A stretch of DNA of 64,000 bases from ZC4RG30 sp046047615 (GCA_046047615.1 JBJOHO010000083.1:68886-132885), one strand, 5' to 3'. Shown: positions 8,494 to 16,974, counted from the stretch's first letter. Made by a program: numbers and translations. The notes: generated by a model from the sequence alone, not told the origin.

Positions 8494-8775
8494 ATGAACG
8501 CCAAGGTGACCCTGCACGTCGGCAACCTGCCGTTCTCCGCCACGGAGGATGACCTCCGCGCCGCGTTCGCGCCCCACGGCACCATCCTCACGGCCAGCGT
8601 GGTCACCGATCGCGAGACGGGCCGGCCGCGTGGTTTCGGCTTCATCACCCTCGAGGCGGTGGAGCCGGGTCCGTTGCTGGCGGCTGTCGGCACCCTGCAG
8701 CTGGGTGGGCGTCCGCTGAAGGTCAGCATCGCCCACGAGCGGCAGCGGCTCAGCGGCGGGCCGTTCCGGCGCTGA
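8494..8775 (+). CDS. RRM-domain RNA-binding protein
   Basis: This 93-residue protein is essentially a single RNA recognition motif. RNP2 is LHVGNLPF (residues ~6-13) and RNP1 is RGFGFITL (~49-56), preceded by TDRETGRP, typical of small glycine-poor RRM proteins of proteobacteria and cyanobacteria. It probably binds single-stranded RNA in the cytosol; targets are unknown. A GCTAGCAT sequence about 20 bases before the ATG could be a -10 element, but support is weak. The methyltransferase gene begins five bases after its stop, so the two may be cotranscribed. Confidence 0.92.
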   Translation: MNAKVTLHVGNLPFSATEDDLRAAFAPHGTILTASVVTDRETGRPRGFGFITLEAVEPGPLLAAVGTLQLGGRPLKVSIAHERQRLSGGPFRR

Positions 8776-8780
8776 ACACC

Positions 8781-9617
8781 ATGAAACACCACATCACGCG
8801 TCTTGCGCTCGCCCTGCTGGCACTTCCCGCTGTCGCGGGGCTGGCCGGCTGTGCCGGCACGATCGGACGTTCTGCCACCGCCGAGCGGCTGGACGCAGCA
8901 CTGGTGTCGTCCCTGCGTCCCGAGGCAGACCGGGCACGGGATGTGTGGCGCCACCCGCGGGACACTTTGCTGTTCTTTGGCCTGCGGCCCGGGATGACGG
9001 TGGTGGAAATCGAGCCGGGTGGCGGCTGGTACACGCGCATCCTGGCGCCGGTGCTGCGCGAGGAAGGCCGTTTCATCGCTGCCTTGCCACCGCGCGTTGC
9101 CGGCAACGCCTACAGCGAACGCCTGCACGACAACTACGCAGCGCTGCTGGCGTCCGCGCCGCAGGCCTTCGACCGCGTCGGGCGCAGCGTCTTCGATCCG
9201 GGACAGCAGGCCCTGGCGCCGCCGGGCAGCGTTGACATGATCCTGAGCTTCCGCAGCCTCCACAACTGGATGGCACGCGGACGGGCCGAAGCGGTCTTCG
9301 CCGCGCTGCATGCGGCGCTCAAGCCCGGCGGGGTGCTGGGACTGGTGGACCACCGCGCCGCACCCGGCCTGCCGCCGGACCCGAAGGCGGCCGGCGGCTA
9401 CGTCAGCCAGATCCACGCCATCCGCCTGGCCGAGGCAGCCGGGTTCAGGCTGGTCGGCGTGTCCGAAGTCAACGCCAACCCCCGCGACACCCGCGATCAC
9501 CCGCGCGGCGTCTGGAACCTGCCGCCCACCTACATCGACGGGGAACTCGATCGGGCGACCTACGCGGCCATTGGCGAAAGCGACCGCTTCACGCTGAAGT
9601 TCATCAAGCCGCGCTGA
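8781..9617 (+). CDS. Predicted SAM-dependent methyltransferase lipoprotein (COG4798-like)
   Basis: The 278-residue protein starts with a lipoprotein signal ending at lipobox LAGC (~residues 21-24). It continues with a class I methyltransferase-like fold: GMTVVEIEPGGGWYTRILAP is the SAM-binding motif I, DMILSFRSLHNWM fits motif IV and GLVDHRAAPG motif VI. It resembles the predicted exported methyltransferases grouped as COG4798, whose substrate is unknown. Export of a SAM-type fold is odd because SAM is not expected outside the cytoplasm, so it may bind something else. Its neighbours give no clue to function. Confidence 0.88.
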   Translation: MKHHITRLALALLALPAVAGLAGCAGTIGRSATAERLDAALVSSLRPEADRARDVWRHPRDTLLFFGLRPGMTVVEIEPGGGWYTRILAPVLREEGRFIAALPPRVAGNAYSERLHDNYAALLASAPQAFDRVGRSVFDPGQQALAPPGSVDMILSFRSLHNWMARGRAEAVFAALHAALKPGGVLGLVDHRAAPGLPPDPKAAGGYVSQIHAIRLAEAAGFRLVGVSEVNANPRDTRDHPRGVWNLPPTYIDGELDRATYAAIGESDRFTLKFIKPR

Positions 9618-9638
9618 AGGCGCGCACGGCGGGTCCGC

Positions 9639-11714
9639 TCACCACAGGTCCCGCAACTTCGCCGCCGCGTCGACGCGGGGCAGGTTCCGCCGCGACAGGC
9701 CGACGTCCCCGGCGGCAGAGGGCGGCCGCCATGCCTGCACTTCAAGATGCTGCATCACCTCCTCCGTGAGGAAGCGGCTGCGTCCCCCGTAGACGTGGCC
9801 GTCGCCCCGTGGAGGCTGCTGGGTGACCGCGAAGCGCAAGGGCGCCACCAGATGCAGTGCATCCCGCGCACGGGTCATGGCGACGTAGAGCAGGCGACGT
9901 TCTTCATCGACCAGCGCTGGCTGGCCGGTGGCGAACTCCGACGGGAAGGTTCCGTCCACCACATTGAGCAGGAACACGGTGTCCCACTCCATGCCCTTGG
10001 CGGAATGGACCGTGGACAACACCAGGTAATCCTCGTCCTTCAAGGGCGGACCGGCCAGATCGCTGGTTGCCCGCGGCGGGTCCAGTGTCAGCTCGCTGAT
10101 GAAGCGCTCGCGCGACCCGTAACCGTGTGACAGCAGCTCCAGCTGTTCCAGATCGGCTTCGCGGACCCCAACTTGGGCGTGCAGACGCGCCAGATGCGGG
10201 CGGTACCAGTGCCGCAACTGCGCCACCTGTCCCTCCCAGGGCGCCGTGGAGGGGGCCAGCCGCGCCAGCACATCCTGCAGCAGCGCGAAGTCGGCCGCGG
10301 CCGCCGGTGGGGGGACAAAGGATGCCAGCGCCTCCCAGGCCCCACCGGCTGACTCCTGCAGCGTCACGCAACGCCGCGCATTGACGGGTCCCATCCCGGG
10401 CAGCAACTGCAGCACCCGGAACGCCGCCAGCGCATTGCGCGGATTGTCGAGCCAGCGCAACAGGGCGAGCAGGTCCTTGACGTGCGCGGCCTCGAGGAAC
10501 TTGAGTCCGCCGTATTTCACGAACGGGATCCGCCGGCGGGTGAGCTCGACCTCGAGCAGGTCGCTGTGGCTGGCAGTGCGGAACAGCACCGCCTGCCGGC
10601 GCAGCGCCACGCCTGTCTCGCGCCGTGCCAACACCTGGGTGCACACGTACTCGGCCTGGGCCTGCAGGTCGTCGGTGCTCACCAGCCGCGGCCGTTCGCC
10701 GCCGGCACGCACGGCCTGCAGTTGCTTGCGGTGTTGCCGCGGCGCCTGGGCCATGAGCGCATTGGCCAGATCCAGCACAGGTTGGGTGGACCGGTAGTTC
10801 TGCTCCAGCGGGATCACGCGGGCCGACGGCACGAAGTGCTCCGGGAATCCCAGGATGTTGTCGACACAGGCCGCGCGGAAGCCGTAGATCGACTGGGCGT
10901 CGTCACCGACCACCGTCAGGCCCTGCCCGTCCGGACGCAGCTGGAGCAGGATGTCGCCCTGCAGGCGGTTCGTGTCCTGGTATTCGTCCACCAGGATGTG
11001 GTCGAAATGCGCGCCCACGTCGCGCGCCAGCGCCGGCTCGTGCACCAGCATCTGCCAGTACAACAGGAGGTCGTCGTAATCCAGCAGTGCCAGTTGCTGT
11101 TTGCGCTCCACGTAGCGCCGGAACAGCGAAGCCAGCTCCGCCTGCCACTCCTGGCACCACGGGAACTGCCCAGCCAGCGTGGTGGCAAGGTCCTGGCCGG
11201 TGTTGACGCGCCAGGAGTAGATGCCGAGGCAGGTGTCCTTGCGTGGGAAGCGGCGGTCCAGGGAGGCCAGTCCCAGTTCCTCGCGCAGGCTGTCGAGCAG
11301 GTCCGCGGCGTCCCCGCGATCGATCACGGAGAACCCCGGCTCCAGACCCAGCTGTGGCGCATAGTGGCGCAGCAGGCGATTGGCCACGGCGTGGAAGGTG
11401 CCGGCCCATGACAGGCGGCGCGCAAGGTCATCGCGTCCGCCGCGCTGCGCCTCGAGCACGGCGCCCGCGCGGCGCCGCATCTCCTGGGCGGCACGCCGGC
11501 TGAAGGTCAGCAGCAGGATGCGTGCAGGATCGACGCCGTCGGCCACCAGCCGCGCCACGCGGTGGGCCAGCATCTGCGTCTTGCCGGTTCCCGCCCCGGC
11601 GATGACCAGCAGCGGCCCCGCCAGCACCCCGCCTCCCGGCAGCGGATCGCCATGCAGCACCGCAGACTGCTGGGCCGGATTCAGATGCGGGAGGTCCGCC
11701 GCCGCCATGCTCAT
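9639..11714 (-). CDS. UvrD/Rep-type superfamily 1 DNA helicase
   Basis: This ~691-residue 3'-5' DNA helicase has all SF1A motifs: Q-motif LNPAQQSAVLH, motif I GAGTGKTQ, Ia TFSRRAAQEM, II VDEYQDTN, III VVGDDAQSIYGFRA, IV LEQNYRST, V TVHSAKGMEWDTVFLL and VI LLYVAMTRARDALHL. It is slightly shorter than UvrD. Assignment to UvrD, Rep or a third paralogue is not possible from sequence alone, although GDDAQSIY resembles the UvrD2-like group. Start ATG 11714 or 11708 is chosen; upstream sequence lacks similarity and would run into the Nudix gene. It is divergent from the Nudix gene with 39 bases between starts. Confidence 0.93.
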   Translation of the reverse strand: MSMAAADLPHLNPAQQSAVLHGDPLPGGGVLAGPLLVIAGAGTGKTQMLAHRVARLVADGVDPARILLLTFSRRAAQEMRRRAGAVLEAQRGGRDDLARRLSWAGTFHAVANRLLRHYAPQLGLEPGFSVIDRGDAADLLDSLREELGLASLDRRFPRKDTCLGIYSWRVNTGQDLATTLAGQFPWCQEWQAELASLFRRYVERKQQLALLDYDDLLLYWQMLVHEPALARDVGAHFDHILVDEYQDTNRLQGDILLQLRPDGQGLTVVGDDAQSIYGFRAACVDNILGFPEHFVPSARVIPLEQNYRSTQPVLDLANALMAQAPRQHRKQLQAVRAGGERPRLVSTDDLQAQAEYVCTQVLARRETGVALRRQAVLFRTASHSDLLEVELTRRRIPFVKYGGLKFLEAAHVKDLLALLRWLDNPRNALAAFRVLQLLPGMGPVNARRCVTLQESAGGAWEALASFVPPPAAAADFALLQDVLARLAPSTAPWEGQVAQLRHWYRPHLARLHAQVGVREADLEQLELLSHGYGSRERFISELTLDPPRATSDLAGPPLKDEDYLVLSTVHSAKGMEWDTVFLLNVVDGTFPSEFATGQPALVDEERRLLYVAMTRARDALHLVAPLRFAVTQQPPRGDGHVYGGRSRFLTEEVMQHLEVQAWRPPSAAGDVGLSRRNLPRVDAAAKLRDLW

Positions 11715-11753
11715 GCAGGCACTATAGCGGCCTGCGCCCGGACCGAGACAGCC

Positions 11754-12302
11754 ATGACCCAGATCGACACACGCTTCGCAGGACGCGTCATCACCGTCAA
11801 TGTCGAGACCGTCCGTCTGCCCAATGACCGGGTGGCCGATCTGGAGATCGTGCGGCATCCCGGCGGTGCCACCGCCGTCGCGCTCGACGACCACTCACGC
11901 GTCTGCCTGCTGCGGCAGTTCCGCCATGCCGGCGAGGGTTGGCTGTGGGAACTGCCCGCCGGCAAGCTCGAGCCGGGCGAGCCCCCCTTTGCCACAGTGC
12001 GCCGCGAACTGGTCGAGGAAGCCGGCGTCTCGGCTCGCGAGTGGCACGACCTGGGCATCCTGCGGCCCTCGCCCGGCGTGCTGACGGAAGTGATCCACCT
12101 GTTCCTGGCCCGCGGCCTGCAGCCTGCAACCCTGGCGCATGAGGAACATGAGGTGATCGAAGTGCACTGGATCCCGTTGGAGGAAGCCTGTGAGCGGGCT
12201 GTCGCCGGGGACATCGTCGATGCAAAGACCGTGGCGGGACTGCTGCGCACCCAGGCCTGGTTGCGCTCCGGGCGGCTGCCACCTGTCCTCGCAGGACCGT
12301 GA
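11754..12302 (+). CDS. Nudix hydrolase, ADP-ribose pyrophosphatase-like
   Basis: This 182-residue protein carries the Nudix signature GKLEPGEPPFATVRRELVEEAG (about residues 66-88), with the REL-EEAG metal-binding helix intact. It fits the GX5EX7REUXEEXGU pattern. The N-terminal strand region (RVITVNVETVRLPNDRVADL) and ETG-type end (PSPGVLTEVIHLFLARGL) match the ADP-ribose pyrophosphatase NudF group, which cleaves ADP-ribose to AMP and ribose-5-phosphate. Gene nearness to a predicted ADP-ribosylglycohydrolase (about 2.4 kb away) is suggestive but not proof of a link. Its stop overlaps the start of the following small gene. Confidence 0.92.
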   Translation: MTQIDTRFAGRVITVNVETVRLPNDRVADLEIVRHPGGATAVALDDHSRVCLLRQFRHAGEGWLWELPAGKLEPGEPPFATVRRELVEEAGVSAREWHDLGILRPSPGVLTEVIHLFLARGLQPATLAHEEHEVIEVHWIPLEEACERAVAGDIVDAKTVAGLLRTQAWLRSGRLPPVLAGP

Positions 12303-12592
12303 TGCACTGCACGGAACACGGCAAACCGCTGACCTACCCTGCGTCCATGGCAGGGTTCAACGACACTTCGGAAGACGACGGCCTCTCGCAGACGCAGAAC
12401 GCACTGCGTACCTTGCGGCTGCTCGAAGGGCTCCCCCTGGACGGCAACCGGCCGCCGAAGGACCCCACCGTGTCGCTGCGTCGCCCTGACCCGGGCGCCA
12501 TTGCGCGCTGGATCGCCGAGCAGGAGCGCCTCAACTCGCTGGAGCCGGAAGGCCAGCACCCCGCCCTGCGGGCCCTGATCGCCGAACGCTAG
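12302..12592 (+). CDS. Small hypothetical protein
   Basis: I do not recognise this gene. It encodes up to 96 residues from an ATG overlapping the Nudix stop (TGATG); an internal ATG at 12347 would give 81 residues (MAGFNDTSEDDG...). The product is charged and helical-looking, with no membrane segment or signal. The C-terminal half has PDPGAIARWIAEQERLNSLE. Its stop overlaps the convergent lptF-like stop by four bases. Placement and base composition suggest it is real, but evidence is limited. Confidence 0.55.
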   Translation: MHCTEHGKPLTYPASMAGFNDTSEDDGLSQTQNALRTLRLLEGLPLDGNRPPKDPTVSLRRPDPGAIARWIAEQERLNSLEPEGQHPALRALIAER

Positions 12593-13716
12593 GCGTGTCG
12601 GCGGCGACGCAGGCGTCGCCAGAACGCCGGTCCGGACAGCACCGCCGCACCCAGCGCCACTGCGGCGATGTGCACCCACCACATCCCCAGCCAGTCGGGC
12701 ACCCGTTCCTTTTCGACCAGCGTGCGCGCGAACACCAGCAGGTTGGCGTAGACCGCGTACAGCAGCACGCCCAGCGCCACGCGCGCGTAGCGGCCTTGCC
12801 GCGGGCGCAGCCGCGCCAGTGGCACGGCGAGGGCACCCAGCAACAGGGGCAGCAGCACCGCCGAGTAGCGCCAATGCAGCTCGGCCCGGAAGCGCGGATC
12901 GGTGCTGGCCCGCAGCGCCGCCCACTCCTGCATCGCGGCGAGCTTGCGGGTCACCGTGCTGGTGGCCAGCGCCACCGGCAGCGTCTGTTGGCCAAACTGC
13001 ACGCGACGCCATGCTCCGGATCCCGGCACGCCTTCGTAGCGGTGTCCGTCCTGGAGCACGACTGCCGCCAGGCTGCCGTCCTCGGCAAGCAGGTAGCGCG
13101 CCGTGCGGGCACGCACGATCTCGAGCGGCCACGGGCCACGGGCCTCCGGCCCGGCATCGCCACGGATCTCGCGCTGGTAGAAAACGTCCTGCAGCGTGCC
13201 GTCGCCGCCCCAGTCGCGGAAGTAGAGGACTGCATCCGCACCGACCGGCCGGAACTGGCCGGGCACCAGCCCGCTGACGGCGGCAGAGCGCTGGCTGGCG
13301 ACGCGGATCTCGTGGTTGCGGCGCGCGCCGTCGGGCGCCCCCAGGAAGGCCACCCAGGCGGCCAGCGCGGTGCAGGCCAGGATGACCGTGCCCGCCGCCA
13401 GATGGACCGTGGCCGGTGGCATGCCGCAGGCTTGGGCAGCGGCCATCTCGCTGTCGTGGTAGAGCCTCCCCAAGGCGACGAGGATCCCCAGCAGCAGGGC
13501 CACGGGAAGGATCACGCCCAGGTTCTCGGTGACGGACAGGCGGAGCATCTCGAACAGGACGCCCTGCGCCAGTTGCCCCCCCGCAATGCGGCCCAGGATG
13601 AAGGCCAGCTGGTTGGTGACGAGCAGGACCAGCAGCACCAACAGGACCCCTGCGCAGGCCAGCGCGATCTCGCGCAGGATGTGGCGGTAGAGGATGCTGC
13701 CGAGGCGCGGGCTCAT
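12589..13716 (-). CDS. lptF: LptF/LptG (YjgP/YjgQ) family permease
   Basis: The 375-residue protein has three N-terminal membrane segments (first ~20-40, rich in VLLVLLVLLV), a periplasmic region from ~125 to 275 and three C-terminal membrane segments. The opening SILYRHILREIALACAGVLL and LPVALLLGILVALGRLYHDSEM match LptF. LptF with LptG and LptB2 pulls LPS from the inner membrane toward the LptA bridge. No lptG is adjacent, which is unusual because the two normally sit in tandem. It may be the housekeeping LptF displaced, or a paralogue serving the ligase upstream. Its ATG overlaps the ATP-grasp stop by four bases. Confidence 0.88.
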   Translation of the reverse strand: MSPRLGSILYRHILREIALACAGVLLVLLVLLVTNQLAFILGRIAGGQLAQGVLFEMLRLSVTENLGVILPVALLLGILVALGRLYHDSEMAAAQACGMPPATVHLAAGTVILACTALAAWVAFLGAPDGARRNHEIRVASQRSAAVSGLVPGQFRPVGADAVLYFRDWGGDGTLQDVFYQREIRGDAGPEARGPWPLEIVRARTARYLLAEDGSLAAVVLQDGHRYEGVPGSGAWRRVQFGQQTLPVALATSTVTRKLAAMQEWAALRASTDPRFRAELHWRYSAVLLPLLLGALAVPLARLRPRQGRYARVALGVLLYAVYANLLVFARTLVEKERVPDWLGMWWVHIAAVALGAAVLSGPAFWRRLRRRRHA

Positions 13717-14747
13717 GCGTGCAGGATGCGCCAGGGCGCGGGGTATTTCAGCCCCAGTTCGAGGATGCGTTCCAGCAGGGCCCCATAGGCCAGCCCGCCC
13801 GCGGCGGCCGATCTGGCGTAGTCCTCGTGCGACGCCAGGCAGGGATTGGCATTGGCCTCCAGCACATGGACCTGGCCATCGGGCGCGAGCCGGAAATCGA
13901 TCCGTGCATAACCGGACAGGGACAGTGCGCGCCAGGCACTCCGCGCGTGGCGTTGCAACAGACGGGCAGTCTGTTCCGGCAGGTCCGCAGCGGCGGCACT
14001 GCCGATCCCATGGCGGGCCCGGTAGGCGAGATTCCACTTGGCTTGCCGGGTGGCCAGGTGACGTTGCCCGGGCAGGCGGCCGAAATCCATCTCCCAGATC
14101 GGCAGGGTCCGCGGCGCCTGCCCGTTGCCCAACAGGCCCACGTAGCACTCCCGCCCCGGGATGTAGTCTTCGACCAGCACATCGCAGCGTTGCATCTCGA
14201 ACAGCATCTCGATGCGACGCCGCAAGGCAGGGAGGTCGTGGACCACCGACGCGTGGGCAATGCCCAGGGAGGCATCGTCGACGGCAGACTTCACGAACAG
14301 AGGGCGCCGCAGCGTCGCTGGCAGGCGCAGGGCGCGACCCTGCGGATGGACCGTCCAGGCGGGCGTGGGCACCCCTGCGGACGCCAGCAGGCGTTTGGCC
14401 AGAGGCTTGTCACGCGACAACAGCAAGCCGCGCGGGTTGCAGCCGGTGTAGGGCTGGCGCAGCATTTCGAGCAGGCCGACGACATGCTGGTCATTGCCGG
14501 CGACACCGTCGAATTCCTCGAGCAAGTTGAAGACGATGTCGGGGCGCCAGTCTTCGATGGCCTGCTGCAGGTCGCCGATGCGGTCCAGCAACGGCAGGTC
14601 GCGCACGCTGTGGCCCGCCCCGCGCAAGCCGCGGATGACGTCGTGTTCGGTGCGCCAGTCGTTCGCCTGCTGTGGCGTCACGCCTGCCAGATCTGCCGGC
14701 GGCTGCATCTGCGGATGCAGCAGCACCAGGATCCGCCGGGACTTCAC
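13713..14747 (-). CDS. ATP-grasp ligase, D-Ala-D-Ala ligase-like
   Basis: The 344-residue protein has D-alanine-D-alanine ligase architecture. The N-terminal domain has ILVLLHPQ and DIVFNLLEEFDGVAGND. ATP-binding strands are PLFVKSAVDDASLGIAHAS and CDVLVEDYIPGRECYVGLLG, and the metal-binding end is ARIDFRLAPDGQ plus VLEANANPCLAS (Asp, Glu, Asn ligands). It should form an amide bond between a carboxylate and an amine, but the substrate is unknown; divergence and context argue against the housekeeping Ddl. It starts at GTG 14747 in a GTGA overlap with the phosphatase-hydrolase fusion and overlaps the LptF-like gene by four bases downstream. Confidence 0.87.
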   Translation of the reverse strand: MKSRRILVLLHPQMQPPADLAGVTPQQANDWRTEHDVIRGLRGAGHSVRDLPLLDRIGDLQQAIEDWRPDIVFNLLEEFDGVAGNDQHVVGLLEMLRQPYTGCNPRGLLLSRDKPLAKRLLASAGVPTPAWTVHPQGRALRLPATLRRPLFVKSAVDDASLGIAHASVVHDLPALRRRIEMLFEMQRCDVLVEDYIPGRECYVGLLGNGQAPRTLPIWEMDFGRLPGQRHLATRQAKWNLAYRARHGIGSAAAADLPEQTARLLQRHARSAWRALSLSGYARIDFRLAPDGQVHVLEANANPCLASHEDYARSAAAGGLAYGALLERILELGLKYPAPWRILHA

Positions 14748-16180
14748 CGTCCGGCCTGCAGGAACCCGTCGGCCAGCGCCCGCAACTCCGTGGCCTGGAG
14801 CAGCGTGCTGCGCCACGTCGCCGGGATGGCCTGCTCACCCCGCAGCCCCCCCAGCAGCGCACCACACACCGCCGCCGTGACATCCGCGTCACCCCCGGCG
14901 TGCACGCACTGCAGGACACCACTGGAGTAATCGCGGGCCTGCAGCGCACCGCGGACTGCGACGTCGAGGGCATGAAGGATGGTCCCCGCCGCGGGCCGGG
15001 TCGCCGTCTCTTCCACCGCGCCGCCCCAAGCCTGCACCAATCCCTGCAGCTCGGTGCCAAGTTGCAGCTGGCGCCAGCGTGCCGCCGGGCCGAGCAGGGA
15101 CTGCGGCTCGCGCAGCACAAGGGCGTCGAGCAGCAGGCAGGTGAGCAGGCGGCAGGCGTCGCGGACCACGACGCCTTGGTGCGACAGTCCGCAGACATCG
15201 TCACTGGCCCGCAAGGCCGCACGCGTGTCATCCGGATGACGCAGGGCGACAGCGACGCAGCGCGACAGCGGATCCGGGTCGAGTTGCCGGGGATCGGCAC
15301 TGCCCGTCACGGCGCCACGTCGCCAGCCGACGCGGGCCAAGGCGCGGCCCAGTCCAGGCCGCAGGCCCACGGCAGTCCCCGTGGCCGAACCGACGCCTTC
15401 CCGCTGCCAGCGCTGCAGTTGCGCGAGGGTCTGGCGGCCATCGAATCCACCGGGCTGGAGCAGACCGCGGGCCACGCAGGCTGCCACGGCGGTATCGTCC
15501 GTCCAGGCACCCGGTGGCAGGTGGAACGGACCGCCGCCCACCATGCCCGTCGGCAAGGGCACATGGCCCGCGGGCCGGTCCTGCATCGGCACCGCGAGCG
15601 CATCGCCCACGGCGGCGCCCAGCCACATGCCCCGGAAGCGGTCACGCCGCCCCTGGAGCGCTGTCTCGGCGGGATCCTCCACCACCGGCTGCCAACGCAG
15701 CACATAGTCGGCCTGGCGGCTGGTCTCCGGCACGCGCGGCCAGGTGCGCGCGCGTTCGTTCATCTGCCAGAGCTGGTTCAGACGCTCCAGCGCCTGCGGT
15801 GGTGCATCGCCGCTGGCGATCAGGTGGCACGCCATGGCCATGCCGGTACGGCCGATCCCCGCGCGGCAATGCAGGTAGACGCCACGGTCCTCCGCCAGTT
15901 GCGCCGCCAGGTGCTGGACGACGCGCGTCATGGTCGCGTTGTCATCGGGCACGCCGTGGTCCACCAGCGGAAAGCGCTGGTAGCGGACGTCGTCCGGCAG
16001 CAGCAGGTGGTAGTCCGGACGCTCACCGGGTTCGGTCAGGTCGATGAAACAGTCGATCCCTGCCGCCTGCAGCCGGCCCAGACGCGAGAGGGTGGCAGCC
16101 TCGTCGCCCTGCCACGGATGTTCCCCTGCCAGCAAGGCGCCGGGCCGGACCCAGTAGGTGTTGGAGACCGGCGGCCTCAT
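14744..16180 (-). CDS. Fusion of dual-specificity/tyrosine phosphatase and ADP-ribosylglycohydrolase (DraG-like)
   Basis: The 478-residue protein joins two enzymes. Residues ~1-165 are a cysteine phosphatase with HCRAGIGRTG (nucleophile Cys105, Arg111) and a probable general acid Asp74 in VDHGVPD, closest in look to the CDKN3/Siw14 group. Residues ~180-478 are an ADP-ribosylglycohydrolase: FRGMWLGAAVGDALAVP, metal-binding WTDDTAV (227-230) and C-terminal GGDADVTAAV (from 429), where DraG enzymes usually have GGDTDT. It could remove phosphate and ADP-ribose from protein or nucleic acid targets. It overlaps ttcA upstream and the ATP-grasp gene downstream by four bases each. The ATG at 16180 is fixed by that overlap. 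Confidence 0.9.
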   Translation of the reverse strand: MRPPVSNTYWVRPGALLAGEHPWQGDEAATLSRLGRLQAAGIDCFIDLTEPGERPDYHLLLPDDVRYQRFPLVDHGVPDDNATMTRVVQHLAAQLAEDRGVYLHCRAGIGRTGMAMACHLIASGDAPPQALERLNQLWQMNERARTWPRVPETSRQADYVLRWQPVVEDPAETALQGRRDRFRGMWLGAAVGDALAVPMQDRPAGHVPLPTGMVGGGPFHLPPGAWTDDTAVAACVARGLLQPGGFDGRQTLAQLQRWQREGVGSATGTAVGLRPGLGRALARVGWRRGAVTGSADPRQLDPDPLSRCVAVALRHPDDTRAALRASDDVCGLSHQGVVVRDACRLLTCLLLDALVLREPQSLLGPAARWRQLQLGTELQGLVQAWGGAVEETATRPAAGTILHALDVAVRGALQARDYSSGVLQCVHAGGDADVTAAVCGALLGGLRGEQAIPATWRSTLLQATELRALADGFLQAGR

Positions 16181-16974
16181 GGGAGCGACCGCAGCCCCGC
16201 GAAATCGAAAAGGGTGGTGTCGGCCAAGGTCGCCGGATCGACGTTGCGCAACGCCGAGAACAGCGTCTCGGTGCGGCCGGGAAATTCCTGCTCCCAGGCC
16301 TGCAGCATCTGTTTCACGGCGCGGCGCTGCAGGTTCTCCTGCGATCCACACAGATTGCAGGGAATGATGGGAAAGCGGCGGCCCCTGGCGTAGCGCTGGA
16401 TGTCGCGCTCCGCGACATAGGCCAGCGGCCGGATGACGATCTGGCGGCGGTCTTCCGACAGCAGCTTCGGCGCCATCGCCTTCAGCCGCCCACCGAAGAA
16501 CAGGTTGAGGAACAGCGTCTCGACGATGTCATCGCGATGGTGCCCCAGGGCGACCTTGGTGACGCCGTTTTCCGCAGCGTAGCGGTACAGGGCACCGCGA
16601 CGCATGCGCGAGCACAGGCTGCACATCGTGCGTCCCTCGGGCACCAGCCGCTTGACCACACTGTAGGTGTCCTGCTCGATGACATGGAACTCCACCCCCA
16701 GCGACGACAGGTATTCCGGGAGCACTTCCGGCGGGAACCCGGGCTGTTTCTGGTCCAGGTTCACGGCCACCAGCGAAAAAGGCACAGGCGCGCTGCGCTG
16801 CAGCGACAGCAGCATGTCGAGCAGCGTGTAGGAGTCCTTGCCACCGGAGAGGCACACCATCACCTTGTCGCCGGCCTCGATCATCCGGTAGTCGGCGATC
16901 GCCTTGCCCACCAGTCCGCGCAACCGGGCGGCAAGCCGGCGCTGGGTGGCTGACGGGGTGTCGACGGACTGCAT
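16177..16974 (-). CDS. ttcA: tRNA 2-thiocytidine biosynthesis protein TtcA
   Basis: The 265-residue protein thiolates cytidine 32 of tRNA, activating the base with ATP and using an iron-sulfur cluster. The PP-loop is SGGKDS (residues 43-48). Two cysteine pairs, CSLC (118-121) and CNLC (206-209), are those that define TtcA. Other family blocks are VALGHHRDDIVETLFLNLFF and AMAPKLLSED. The ATG at 16974 is preferred since upstream sequence falls into the RND gene region. It opens the unusual chain ttcA, phosphatase-DraG fusion, ATP-grasp and LptF-like permease. Confidence 0.96.
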   Translation of the reverse strand: MQSVDTPSATQRRLAARLRGLVGKAIADYRMIEAGDKVMVCLSGGKDSYTLLDMLLSLQRSAPVPFSLVAVNLDQKQPGFPPEVLPEYLSSLGVEFHVIEQDTYSVVKRLVPEGRTMCSLCSRMRRGALYRYAAENGVTKVALGHHRDDIVETLFLNLFFGGRLKAMAPKLLSEDRRQIVIRPLAYVAERDIQRYARGRRFPIIPCNLCGSQENLQRRAVKQMLQAWEQEFPGRTETLFSALRNVDPATLADTTLFDFAGLRSLP

